Assembly: GCA_903832325.1 (NCBI GenBank)
Contig: CAILBC010000003.1
Location: 1-64,000, forward strand
From: an uncultured Sphingomonadales bacterium
GTDB lineage: Bacteria; Pseudomonadota; Alphaproteobacteria; Sphingomonadales; Sphingomonadaceae
DNA: 64,000 nucleotides
Reading direction: 5' to 3'
Shown: piece by piece, positions 10,239 through 21,318 of the stretch
How the letters are laid out: every line of letters begins with the position of its first letter
Position numbering within the stretch: the stretch's first letter is position 1
Notes under the pieces: model-generated
The model's database searches: none
What the model was told of the DNA's origin: nothing
What the model saw: the letters and a program-made list of their open reading frames with translations, nothing else
Position numbers and translations under genes: made by a program

Positions 10239-11111
10239 ATGTCTGCACGCCATCCGATCATTTCGATCACCGGTTCGTCGGGCGCCGGGACCACCTCGGT
10301 CAAGCGCATTTTCGAAATGATCTTCCGCCGCGAACGGGTTGAGGCCGCCTATATCGAAGGCGATGCGTTCCATCGCTACAACCGCGCCGACATGGCCGCC
10401 AAAGTTGCCGACGAACAGCGCCTGGGCAATCCCAATTTCACCCATTTCCACGCCGATGCCAACGAACTGGAACGGCTGGAGGCGGTGTTTGCCGGATATG
10501 GCGCAACCGGCACCGGCCAGACGCGAACGTATATCCACGACGAAGCCGAAGCCGCGCAGCACGGCGTGCCCCCCGGCAGCTTTACCCCGTGGGTCGATTT
10601 TCCGCCCAGCGACCTTTTGTTCTACGAAGGGCTGCATGGCTGCGCGGTCACCGATACGGTCGATCTGGCGCGGCATGCCGATCTGAAGATCGGCGTTGTG
10701 CCGGTGATCAATCTGGAATGGATCCAGAAAATCCACCGCGACCGGGCCACGCGCGGATATTCGGCCGAGGCGGTGATGGATACCATCCTGCGCCGCATGC
10801 CCGACTATGTGCGGTTCATCACCCCGCAGTTTTCGCTCACCGATGTCAATTTTCAGCGCGTGCCGATTGTCGACACGTCCAATCCGTTTGTCGCGCGGTG
10901 GATTCCCACGCCCGACGAATCGATGCTGGTGATCCGCTTTGCCAATCCGCGCGGCATCGATTTTCCCTATCTGCTGTCGATGGTGCCGCAATCGTTCATG
11001 TCGCGGCCCAATTCGATCGTGATGCCGGGCAACAAGCTGGACCTGGCGATGCAGCTGATCCTCACGCCGCTGATCATGCAGCTGATCGAGCGCAAGAAAC
11101 GCCTGATGTGA
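10239..11111 (+). CDS. cbbP: Phosphoribulokinase
   Basis: This 290-residue proteobacterial-type enzyme phosphorylates ribulose-5-phosphate to the RuBisCO substrate RuBP. The P-loop GSSGAGTT lies at residues 12-19. It is followed by EGDAFHRYNR, which contains the catalytic-base Asp region, and by the LLFYEGLHGC Walker B-like segment. The size matches the octameric NADH-activated bacterial class rather than the plant form. Together with RuBisCO it is diagnostic for a working Calvin cycle. Confidence 0.96.
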   Translation: MSARHPIISITGSSGAGTTSVKRIFEMIFRRERVEAAYIEGDAFHRYNRADMAAKVADEQRLGNPNFTHFHADANELERLEAVFAGYGATGTGQTRTYIHDEAEAAQHGVPPGSFTPWVDFPPSDLLFYEGLHGCAVTDTVDLARHADLKIGVVPVINLEWIQKIHRDRATRGYSAEAVMDTILRRMPDYVRFITPQFSLTDVNFQRVPIVDTSNPFVARWIPTPDESMLVIRFANPRGIDFPYLLSMVPQSFMSRPNSIVMPGNKLDLAMQLILTPLIMQLIERKKRLM

Positions 11112-11147
11112 AACTGACGCCGTGATTTTGACGCAAAGGACCGTCTG

Positions 11148-13749
<2,602 letters not shown>

Positions 13750-13760
13750 GGAATTAAGCC

Positions 13761-14183
13761 ATGCGTATCACCCAGGGCACCTTTTCGTTCCTGCCGGACC
13801 TGACCGATGACCAGATCATCGCGCAAGTGCAATATTGCCTCGATCACGGCTGGGCGGTGAACATCGAATATACCGACGATCCGCACCCGCGGAACACGTA
13901 TTGGGAAATGTGGGGCATCCCGATGTTCGACGTGCCCGATGCCGCAGGCGTGATGCTCGCGCTGGCCGATTGCCGCAAGGCGCATGGCGGGACGAACTAC
14001 ATCCGCATGTCCGCCTTTGACAACACTTATGGCTGGGAATCGTTGCGGCTGTCGTTCATCACCGATCGGCCGGCGTCCGAACCGGGCTTTGCGCTCGATC
14101 GGCAGGAACGCGGCGGACGCCAGATCGGCTATACCACGCGCGCCTATTCGGCGATGAAGCCCGAAGGCGAACGCTATAGCTGA
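13761..14183 (+). CDS. cbbS: RuBisCO small subunit, red-type
   Basis: This 140-residue subunit forms the L8S8 holoenzyme with CbbL. It begins [19 protein letters not shown] and has the conserved [11 protein letters not shown] and [14 protein letters not shown] stretches. The extended C-terminus (to about 140 residues) is the hairpin extension typical of red-type small subunits. It starts 11 bases after cbbL with a GAGGAATTAAGCC leader. Confidence 0.97.
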   Translation: MRITQGTFSFLPDLTDDQIIAQVQYCLDHGWAVNIEYTDDPHPRNTYWEMWGIPMFDVPDAAGVMLALADCRKAHGGTNYIRMSAFDNTYGWESLRLSFITDRPASEPGFALDRQERGGRQIGYTTRAYSAMKPEGERYS

Positions 14184-14194
14184 AGGCTGATCCG

Positions 14195-15082
14195 ATGGAC
14201 GCCATCGATCTGAAACGCGATTTTGCCGCCAGCGGCCTTGATGCGGAACTGGCCCAGCTCGACCGGGAACTGGTCGGGCTGGCGCCGGTGAAGCAGCGCA
14301 TCCGCGAAATTGCTGCGCTGCTGCTGGTTGATCGCGCGCGGCAGAAACTGGGCCTGTCGACCGAACCGCCGACCCTGCACATGAGCTTTACCGGCAACCC
14401 CGGTACCGGCAAAACCACGGTCGCGATGCGCATGGCGGGCATTTTGCACAAGCTGGGCTATGTCCGGCGCGGGCATCTGGTCTCGGTCACGCGCGATGAT
14501 CTGGTGGGGCAATATATCGGCCACACCGCACCAAAGACCAAGGATGTGCTGAAAAAGGCGATGGGCGGCGTGCTGTTCATCGATGAGGCCTATTATCTCT
14601 ACCGCCCGGAAAACGAACGCGATTACGGGCAGGAAGCGATCGAGATCCTGCTCCAGGTGATGGAAAACCAGCGCGATGATCTGGTGGTGATCCTGGCCGG
14701 CTATGCCGACCGCATGGACACGTTCTTTTCCAGCAACCCCGGGTTTCGCAGCCGCATCGCGCACCACATCGATTTTCCCGATTATGCCGATGGCGAACTG
14801 GTCGAAATCGCCGACACGATCCTGGCGCGCATGGGCTATCGCCTGTCGGGCCCGGCGCAGATCGCGCTGGGCGATTATGTTGCGCGGCGGCGCACCCAGC
14901 CGCATTTCGCCAATGCCCGATCGATCCGCAACGCGCTCGATCGCGCGCGCCTGCGCCAGGCGGTGCGCCTGTTCGACCGGCACGAAGGCACCGTCAGCGC
15001 CGACCAGCTTTCAACGATCGAGGCAGAGGATATCCGCGCCAGCCGGGTCTTCGCCGCTGCCGACACGGCCACGCCTGCCTGA
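14195..15082 (+). CDS. cbbX: CbbX, red-type RuBisCO activase (AAA+ ATPase)
   Basis: This 295-residue AAA+ motor remodels RuBisCO blocked by sugar phosphates by threading the large-subunit C-terminus. Walker A is GNPGTGKTT (about 68-75) and Walker B is [11 protein letters not shown] (about 125-135). The pore-loop motif [10 protein letters not shown] lies at about 106-115. It follows cbbS by 11 bases. Its presence independently confirms that the RuBisCO is red-type. Confidence 0.96.
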   Translation: MDAIDLKRDFAASGLDAELAQLDRELVGLAPVKQRIREIAALLLVDRARQKLGLSTEPPTLHMSFTGNPGTGKTTVAMRMAGILHKLGYVRRGHLVSVTRDDLVGQYIGHTAPKTKDVLKKAMGGVLFIDEAYYLYRPENERDYGQEAIEILLQVMENQRDDLVVILAGYADRMDTFFSSNPGFRSRIAHHIDFPDYADGELVEIADTILARMGYRLSGPAQIALGDYVARRRTQPHFANARSIRNALDRARLRQAVRLFDRHEGTVSADQLSTIEAEDIRASRVFAAADTATPA

Positions 15083-15085
15083 TCC

Positions 15086-15793
15086 GTGCCGCTGCGCGCG
15101 ATCATCTTCGATGTTGATGGCACCCTTGCCGAAACCGAGGAGGCGCACCGCCGCGCGTTCAATCGTGCCTTTGCCGAGGCGGGGCTGGCCTGGCATTGGA
15201 CCACGGCCAACTATGCCGCGCTGCTTACCACCACTGGCGGGCGCGAACGCATCGCGCGCCATATGGCCGAATCCGGCCTGGCCCCCGATCCCGGGCTTGT
15301 CGCCATGCTCCATGCCCACAAAAATGATCACTATGCCGCCATGGTCGCCGCGGGCGAAGTCACGCCCCGGCCAGGCATTGTCCGCCTGATCGCGCGGGCG
15401 CACGATGCGGGGCTGGCGCTGGCCATCGCCACCACCACCAGCCGCGCCAATCTTGCCGCACTGCTGAACCATGCGTTCGATCCCGGCCTGGCAGGACGTT
15501 TCGACGCGATCGTGGCCGGTGAAGACGTCACGCGCAAAAAGCCCGATCCAGAGGTCTATCACCAGGTGCTGGCCCGCCTGTCGCTTGGCGCCGGCGACTG
15601 CGTGGCCATAGAGGATTCCGCCGCCGGCCTTGCCGCCGCGCGCGCTTGCGGCATCGCCACGGTGATCACCCCGTCGATCTACACCGCGCGGCACGATTTT
15701 TCGGGTGCTGCGCTGGTTTGCGACAGCCTGGATGGCCCGGGCGATGCGGTGGATCTGGCCCGGCTGCGCGGGATTGTTGCGTCGGCTGGTTGA
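15086..15793 (+). CDS. cbbY: CbbY-type HAD phosphatase
   Basis: This is a 235-residue haloacid-dehalogenase phosphatase with motif I FDVDGTLAE (Asp9 nucleophile, Asp11), a helical cap, motif II TTTSRAN, the KKPDPEVY lysine and the EDSAAG motif. Family members in cbb operons dephosphorylate xylulose-1,5-bisphosphate, a RuBisCO inhibitor released by CbbX action. Translation starts at a GTG three bases after the cbbX stop, so it is almost certainly in the operon. It is the last clear cbb gene. Confidence 0.9.
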   Translation: MPLRAIIFDVDGTLAETEEAHRRAFNRAFAEAGLAWHWTTANYAALLTTTGGRERIARHMAESGLAPDPGLVAMLHAHKNDHYAAMVAAGEVTPRPGIVRLIARAHDAGLALAIATTTSRANLAALLNHAFDPGLAGRFDAIVAGEDVTRKKPDPEVYHQVLARLSLGAGDCVAIEDSAAGLAAARACGIATVITPSIYTARHDFSGAALVCDSLDGPGDAVDLARLRGIVASAG

Positions 15794-15886
15794 TGGGCCG
15801 GCGCCCTGCGTTTCATTGCAAATCGCGCACGTGACTTTGCCCAATGCTGCGGCCATAGCGGCACGGCCCAGCCAGCGGAGCCTGCC

Positions 15887-18145
15887 GTGCGCCCTTGCCT
15901 TCCCGTTGCGCGGCCTGCCCAGGCATCAGCGTTCATGCTGGCCGGCGCCTTGTCCCTGGCCATGATGCCTTGCCCGGCCGGGGCCCAGGCTGCGCAATCT
16001 CCTGGGCCATCTCCTGCGCCACCTCCTGCGCCACCACCCCCGGCACCTGGCCCGATCGTGGTTTCGGGCGCGCGCCCGGCCGTGGTTACCACGATCGACC
16101 GCAAAACCTATTCGCTGCGCGACAATCTGCAGGCGACAACCGGTTCGGCGGCAGACATCATGGCCACGCTGCCTTCGGTCACGGTGGATGCCGATGGCAA
16201 CCCCAGCCTGCGCGGCGATGCCAATGTGCAGATCCTGATCGATGGCCGCCCCGCGCCGCAGTTCAACGCTGCCAATCGCGGCGCCGCGTTGCAGGCGCTG
16301 GGCGCCGACGGGGTTGATCGGATCGAAGTGCTGACCAACCCGCCGGCCAATTTCAAACCCGATGGATCGGCCGGGGTGATCAACATCATCACAAAAAAGC
16401 GCCCCGGCGCGCGCAACGCCAGCGCCACCGCCAGCCTGGGCAGCGGCGGCCGGTTCAATCTGGCAACCACCGGGACCGCCCGGCTGGGCGGGCTGGCGGT
16501 GCATGGCGCCCTGACCCTGCGGCACGATCTGCGCACGCGCGTGATCACCGATGATCGCACGGTCAGCGATGCCACGACCGCCGCGTTTGTCGCCACCGGC
16601 CGGCAGGACGATGTTCAGCACAACAATCGCTGGTCCAGGATCGCCACGCTCGGCGCCGATTTCGATTTGAGCGCGGCAGACCACATTGCGGCCGAAGGCA
16701 CATGGAACGATCGCACCGAAACCACCGTCTTTGCCGAGATGAACAGCGCCCGCGACGCCGGCGGGATGATCACGGGCAGCAGCGACCGGGCGCAGCGCGG
16801 CCACGCGCGCGAAATCAATAGCCAGGCGCAGTTGCGCTATCATCATGATGCCCAAAATTCGGCTTCCGGAAAATCACCCGCCGAAAATTCCACAGACGGG
16901 CTGACCGTGCTGGTGCAACAGTCCGAAACCGCCGAAACCGAATACTTCCACTACCGCGATACCTATACCGGTACCGCATCCGGCCCCGCGATCGAGGATC
17001 AGCGGCTGTTTGCCGACGAAATCACCCGCGAACTGTCGATCGATTATGTCATCAACGGCAATGACAAGGGCCAGCTGACCGCGGGCTATGATCTTCAGGC
17101 CGATCACAACACTTTCGACAATCGCGCCACCGCGCAAATCACGCCCGCTGCGCCGCCGCTGATCGATGCGGGGTTTACCAACCGGTTTGTCTATCGCCAG
17201 ACGATCCACGCGGTCTTTGCCTCGTACCAGCGGCCCGCCGGGCGCTGGACGCTGATGCCCGGGTTGCGCGTGGAACAAGTGGACGTGACCGCCGATCAGG
17301 TAACCGCCGATGTCCACGGGCGCATCGGCTATTTCCGGGTCTATCCCAATCTGCACCTGTCGCGTGCGCTGGGCGAACATGCCACGCTGTCGCTGGCCTA
17401 TGGCCGCCGCGTCATCCGCCCCGATCCCGAAGACCTGAACCCCTATCCGGTGCAGCAGGATGCCTTTACCGTGCGGCGCGGCAATCCGGCGCTGCTGCCC
17501 GAAGATATCCAGTCGTTCGAGGTTGGCTGGTCATTCGGCCAGGGCGCCACATCGCGCAGCGTCACCGCCTATCTGCGCGAAAGCCGCAACCGCATGACCA
17601 ATGTCTCCGTCGCGATCAGCCCGACCGTGGTGGCGATCACCAAGCAGAACCTGGGGCACAGCATGGCCGGCGGCGCAGAGTTCGCCACCGCCGGCCGGCT
17701 GGCAAAGGGGCTGGATTACAATTTCAGCGGCAATCTGTTCGTCAACACCATCGATGCTGCAAACTTGGGCTTTGCCGGAACCCGCAAGGCCGTGGGGTAT
17801 GAGGCGAAGGCGGCAATCGACTGGCATGCCGGGGTGCATGACACGCTGCAGCTCAATCTGGCGGCCACGGGCAAGCGGTTGCAGCCGCAGGGCTATCGCC
17901 TTCCGTCGTTCGGTGCAGACCTCGGGTATCGCCACCAACTCGCGAAATCCATCGCACTGACCGCCACCCTGTCCGATATTTTCGCAACGCGCCACGATGG
18001 CATGGTCACCACCAGCCCCGGCCTGAACGACGTGCTGCGCCGCCACCAGACCGGCCGGATCCTGTTCCTGGGCCTGACCTGGACCCCGCCAGGCGCCAAA
18101 GCCAGGGCAAAGGACAAGTTCGAATACGACAAGCCGACGAACTGA
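15887..18145 (+). CDS. TonB-dependent receptor-like outer-membrane beta-barrel protein
   Basis: This is a 752-residue outer-membrane protein. A signal peptide (AFMLAGALSLAMMPCPAGAQA) is followed by a Pro/Ala-rich linker, a plug domain (TTGSAADIMATLPSV, then QILIDGRP and DGVDRIEVLTNPPANF) and a large beta-barrel. The GTG start has AGCGGAG upstream. The barrel looks like the OMP_b-brl_3 type, and the last residues (EYDKPTN) lack the usual terminal Phe. It lies 93 bases behind cbbY on the same strand, so co-expression with the Calvin genes is possible but unproven. The substrate is unknown. Confidence 0.8.
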   Translation: MRPCLPVARPAQASAFMLAGALSLAMMPCPAGAQAAQSPGPSPAPPPAPPPPAPGPIVVSGARPAVVTTIDRKTYSLRDNLQATTGSAADIMATLPSVTVDADGNPSLRGDANVQILIDGRPAPQFNAANRGAALQALGADGVDRIEVLTNPPANFKPDGSAGVINIITKKRPGARNASATASLGSGGRFNLATTGTARLGGLAVHGALTLRHDLRTRVITDDRTVSDATTAAFVATGRQDDVQHNNRWSRIATLGADFDLSAADHIAAEGTWNDRTETTVFAEMNSARDAGGMITGSSDRAQRGHAREINSQAQLRYHHDAQNSASGKSPAENSTDGLTVLVQQSETAETEYFHYRDTYTGTASGPAIEDQRLFADEITRELSIDYVINGNDKGQLTAGYDLQADHNTFDNRATAQITPAAPPLIDAGFTNRFVYRQTIHAVFASYQRPAGRWTLMPGLRVEQVDVTADQVTADVHGRIGYFRVYPNLHLSRALGEHATLSLAYGRRVIRPDPEDLNPYPVQQDAFTVRRGNPALLPEDIQSFEVGWSFGQGATSRSVTAYLRESRNRMTNVSVAISPTVVAITKQNLGHSMAGGAEFATAGRLAKGLDYNFSGNLFVNTIDAANLGFAGTRKAVGYEAKAAIDWHAGVHDTLQLNLAATGKRLQPQGYRLPSFGADLGYRHQLAKSIALTATLSDIFATRHDGMVTTSPGLNDVLRRHQTGRILFLGLTWTPPGAKARAKDKFEYDKPTN

Positions 18146-18166
18146 GCGGATGCTGCGTCAGGAACC

Positions 18167-18242
<76 letters not shown>

Positions 18243-18261
18243 TTGTCTTTGCGCCTTAGCC

Positions 18262-19131
18262 TCATCGGGCGCCAAACGTCCAGCCCTCGGTTGCGGCAAT
18301 TTCGGGAGTCAGTGCGGGCGGGTGCCACAGGGCGTGATCGTGCGCGGCGCGGCGCAGCCAGGCGGCGGTCAGCACGGCATCGCTGGTGTGATCGTCGATC
18401 GCGCCGGCATGGCCGAACGGTGCGCTGGCGATGTTGGCCAGCGCGGTGTCAAGTTCGCCGCCTTCGCGCATTTTCGACCGGCCCGGGCTGCGCCCTGCGG
18501 CTACGGCGGCGATGGTGGTGTAGATTTCGCAGATCACCGGGCCGGTCGCGGGCAGGGGGTCGATCGGCCAGACCGGAACATGCCCGCTCAGCCGGTGCAG
18601 CACGCGCATCCCGCTCAGGCTGGATTTGCCCACTTGCGCCGCGCCCACCAGGTTGAAATTCGAATAAGGCTTGCACCCCATCGCCTCTTGCGCGCGTTCG
18701 GTCACGCGCATGCGCCCGCGGCCTGGCGGGAAAAGGTCCCCCTGCCGGCCGCCATGCCGGCGAAAATGGCGCGCGATTTCGGCATGATCGACAAAGCTGC
18801 CGACCGCCAGGTGCGGATCGGCCGTGGTGATCGCATCGATCAACGCCCACAGCGTGCGCGCATCGGCCGGGCTGTCGGTCCAGCCGGGAAAGAACGCGCG
18901 CGCATCGGCAAACGGCAGCGAAATGCCCAGGTCCATACCCACCAGCGCATCGCGCGGCAGGTCATGGCGCAGCCAGGCCAGCACCTCTGCACGCGACCAC
19001 ACGTGCCTCGGGCGCACCAGCTGCGGCGCGGCATCGCCCGCCCGGCACTGCGCCACCGCAATCCCGCGCTGCCGTTCACCCGCCGCGCCCGACCAGTCGA
19101 TCGCGACGAAATGCGCAAAGCGGTCAGCCAT
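18262..19131 (-). CDS. Conserved hypothetical protein, possibly RNase H-like fold
   Basis: This 289-residue cytoplasmic protein opens with FVAIDWSGA and has GMDLGISLPFAD further in, spaced Asp residues reminiscent of DUF429-like or RNase H-fold nucleases. A later IDDHTSDAVLTAAWLR segment could supply another acidic residue. No membrane segment is visible. I do not recognise a named function, and the nuclease idea rests only on motif resemblance. The MADRFAHF start has an ideal GGAGGA site that sits inside a hairpin. It follows rarA on the same strand by 40 bases. Confidence 0.75.
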   Translation of the reverse strand: MADRFAHFVAIDWSGAAGERQRGIAVAQCRAGDAAPQLVRPRHVWSRAEVLAWLRHDLPRDALVGMDLGISLPFADARAFFPGWTDSPADARTLWALIDAITTADPHLAVGSFVDHAEIARHFRRHGGRQGDLFPPGRGRMRVTERAQEAMGCKPYSNFNLVGAAQVGKSSLSGMRVLHRLSGHVPVWPIDPLPATGPVICEIYTTIAAVAAGRSPGRSKMREGGELDTALANIASAPFGHAGAIDDHTSDAVLTAAWLRRAAHDHALWHPPALTPEIAATEGWTFGAR

Positions 19132-19137
19132 CACAGG

Positions 19138-19158
19138 TCCTCCCCGCAACGGGGAGGA
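19138..19158 (-). promoter_or_regulatory. 8-bp hairpin whose 3' arm is the Shine-Dalgarno of the downstream gene
   Basis: On the minus strand TCCTCCCC pairs perfectly with GGGGAGGA around a 5-base loop. The second arm is the ribosome-binding site, six bases before the ATG at 19131. The structure also lies 14 bases after the rarA stop, so it may act as a weak terminator, a translation gate, or both. Confidence 0.65.
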
Positions 19159-19171
19159 TTCGGCGCGTGGT

Positions 19172-20500
19172 TCATTCGCTGCGGCGCCCGGCGCGTTGTT
19201 TCTCCCACCATTCCAGCCGGCGGATCACTTCGCGTTCAAATCCGCGCTCCACCGGGCGATAAAAAGTCTGGCGCGCCATCCCTTCGGGCCAGTAATCGGC
19301 GCCCGAAAACCCGTCGGGCGCATCGTGGTCATAGGCATAGCCCGCGCCATAGCCGATGTCCTTCATCAGCTTGGTCGGCGCATTCAGGATATTGGCCGGC
19401 GGGCTTAACGATCCGGTTTCGCGCGCGCTGGCAAAGGCGGCCTTTTGCGCCACATAGGCCGCGTTCGATTTGGGCGCGGTGGCGCAATAGAGGCAGGCCT
19501 GCACAATCGCCAGTTCGCCTTCGGGGCTGCCGAGAAAATCATAGGCGTCCTTGGCCGCCAGGCACTGGATCAGCGCCTGCGGATCAGCAAGGCCGATATC
19601 CTCACTGGCAAAGCGCACCAGGCGGCGCAGCACAAACATCGGATCTTCGCCCGCCACCAGCATACGCGCCAGGTAATAAAGCGCGGCCTGCGGGTCTGAT
19701 CCGCGCAAGGCCTTGTGCAGCGCGGAAATCAGGTTGTAGTGGCCGTCGCGGTCCTTGTCATAGACCGCCATGCGCCGCATCAGGAATTTCGACAGCCCCG
19801 CCGGGTCCAGCGGCGCCGGCAGCGACACGTCGAGCAACATTTCGGCCTGGTTGATCAAAAACCGCCCATCGCCATCGGCCGACGCCACCAGCGCCTCGCG
19901 CGCTGCGGGTGTCAGCGGCAGCGGCACCCCGGTGGTCGCCTCGGTGCGCGCCAGCAACAGCATCAGTGCGGCCGCATCGAGCCGGTGAAGAATCAGCACT
20001 TGCGCCCGGCTGAGCAGCGCGGCGTTGAGCGCAAAGCTGGGGTTTTCGGTGGTCGCGCCGATCAGCGTGACCGTGCCGCGTTCGACAAAGGGCAGAAAGC
20101 CGTCCTGCTGCGCGCGGTTGAAACGGTGGATTTCGTCCACGAACAGCACCGTGCGCCGCCCCAGCGAAGCCATGCTTTCCGCCTCGGCAAAGGCCTTGCG
20201 CAGATCGGCCACGCCCGAAAACACCGCGCTGATCGACACATAGCGCATGCCCACCGCATCGGCGAGCAGCCGCGCGATGCTGGTCTTGCCTGTGCCGGGC
20301 GGCCCCCACAGGATCATCGATGACAGCTTTCCCGCCGCCACCATCCGCCCGATCGCGCCTTCGGCCCCGGTCAGATGATCCTGCCCGATGATATCGCCCA
20401 GCGTGCGCGGGCGCAGCCGCTCGGCTAGCGGCTCCTGCCCGTCGGGGGTGATCGCGGATGGCGCGCCATCGGGCGGGGAGGGGGCAAACAGATCGGGCAT
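19172..20500 (-). CDS. rarA: RarA/MgsA, replication-associated recombination AAA+ ATPase
   Basis: This 442-residue clamp-loader-like ATPase acts at stalled replication forks. An N-terminal RPRTLGDIIGQDHL box precedes Walker A WGPPGTGKTSIARLLA, Walker B LFVDEIHRFN, sensor 1 GATTENPSF, and the MgsA C-terminal domain (AQKAAFASARETGSL and NAPTKLMKDIGYG). The MPDLFAPS start at 20500 is chosen as the usual N-terminus; two earlier ATGs exist. It is divergent from padR. Confidence 0.94.
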   Translation of the reverse strand: MPDLFAPSPPDGAPSAITPDGQEPLAERLRPRTLGDIIGQDHLTGAEGAIGRMVAAGKLSSMILWGPPGTGKTSIARLLADAVGMRYVSISAVFSGVADLRKAFAEAESMASLGRRTVLFVDEIHRFNRAQQDGFLPFVERGTVTLIGATTENPSFALNAALLSRAQVLILHRLDAAALMLLLARTEATTGVPLPLTPAAREALVASADGDGRFLINQAEMLLDVSLPAPLDPAGLSKFLMRRMAVYDKDRDGHYNLISALHKALRGSDPQAALYYLARMLVAGEDPMFVLRRLVRFASEDIGLADPQALIQCLAAKDAYDFLGSPEGELAIVQACLYCATAPKSNAAYVAQKAAFASARETGSLSPPANILNAPTKLMKDIGYGAGYAYDHDAPDGFSGADYWPEGMARQTFYRPVERGFEREVIRRLEWWEKQRAGRRSE

Positions 20501-20542
20501 GGCTGACCACGGCATAGACCGTCGCGCGGAAATTTTCACGCG

Positions 20543-20574
20543 GGTCTTGTCAAGACCATATAAAGATATATCTT
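20543..20574. promoter_or_regulatory. Paired palindromes in the rarA-padR divergent spacer, likely PadR operator
   Basis: GGTCTTG-T-CAAGACC (20543-20557) is followed five bases later by the 12-base palindrome AAGATATATCTT (20563-20574). Both lie immediately upstream of padR in an AT-rich patch. PadR regulators commonly autoregulate by binding AT-rich palindromes such as ATATAT-containing sites. The assignment is by position and symmetry. Confidence 0.55.
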
Positions 20575-20598
20575 AGACCCATCATGAAGGAGTCAAGC

Positions 20599-21276
20599 AT
20601 GACATTTGCAAAACGACGGCCGCACGCCGATGCGGCCACAATGGGCCGCGGCGGCATGATGCTGGCGCGCGGTCTGATGCGCGGCCTGGGGCGCGGCATG
20701 GGGCAGGGGGGGCCGTTCGGGCGCCACGGCGGCCCCGGGCGCGGCTTTGATGGCGAAGATGGCGGATTGGGCGGCGGATTTGGGGGAGGGCGCGGCGGTC
20801 ACGGTGGTGGCCGGGGCCGGCGCATGTTCGGCCAGGGCGAATTGCGCCTGCTGCTGCTCAGCCTGCTGACCGGTGACAGCCGCCACGGCTATGACCTGAT
20901 AAAGGCGGTGGAGGATCTGACCGGCGGCGCCTATGCGCCCAGCCCGGGCGTGGTCTATCCCACGCTGGCGCTGCTGGTGGATGAGGGGCTGATTGCCGAA
21001 TCGCCCGGCGAAGGCGCGCGCAAGGCGTTCATCGCCACCGATGCCGGCCATGCCGAAATCACCACGCGCAGCGCCGAGGTCGAGGCGATCACCGCCCGGC
21101 TGAAAACGCTGGCCGATGCGGCCCGCCGCGAAGCCAGCCCGTCGATCCTGCGCGCCATGGCCAACCTGAAGCTGGCGCTGAAGGGCCGGATCTTTGCCAG
21201 CGGGTTCGACGAAAGCCTGGCGCACCAGATCGCCGACATTCTGGACGAAGCGGCACGCCGCATCGAACGGCTGTAA
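20599..21276 (+). CDS. PadR-family transcriptional regulator with a long Gly-rich N-terminus
   Basis: This is a 225-residue protein. Residues up to about 75 are a low-complexity Gly/Arg/His-rich stretch. The PadR winged helix follows (GELRLLLLSLLTGDSRHGYDLIKAVEDLTGG, then SPGVVYPTLALLVDEGLI) with a C-terminal dimerisation helix. The ATG at 20599 follows AAGGAG by six bases. PadR proteins repress detoxification, efflux or adhesion genes, but no such target is adjacent. Two palindromes upstream suggest autoregulation. Confidence 0.87.
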   Translation: MTFAKRRPHADAATMGRGGMMLARGLMRGLGRGMGQGGPFGRHGGPGRGFDGEDGGLGGGFGGGRGGHGGGRGRRMFGQGELRLLLLSLLTGDSRHGYDLIKAVEDLTGGAYAPSPGVVYPTLALLVDEGLIAESPGEGARKAFIATDAGHAEITTRSAEVEAITARLKTLADAARREASPSILRAMANLKLALKGRIFASGFDESLAHQIADILDEAARRIERL

Positions 21277-21283
21277 TACGGGT

Positions 21284-21308
21284 GTGCGATGCATGAAACG
21301 CATCGCAC
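21284..21308 (-). terminator. Hairpin between converging padR and glycosyltransferase genes
   Basis: GTGCGATGC and GCATCGCAC form a perfect 9-bp stem around a 7-base loop. It starts 10 bases past the glycosyltransferase stop and 8 past the padR stop. It could end both transcripts, although no T-run follows. A closely related element lies downstream of lpd at 44193-44218 in the same orientation. Confidence 0.6.
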
Positions 21309-21318
21309 AACGTGACGC

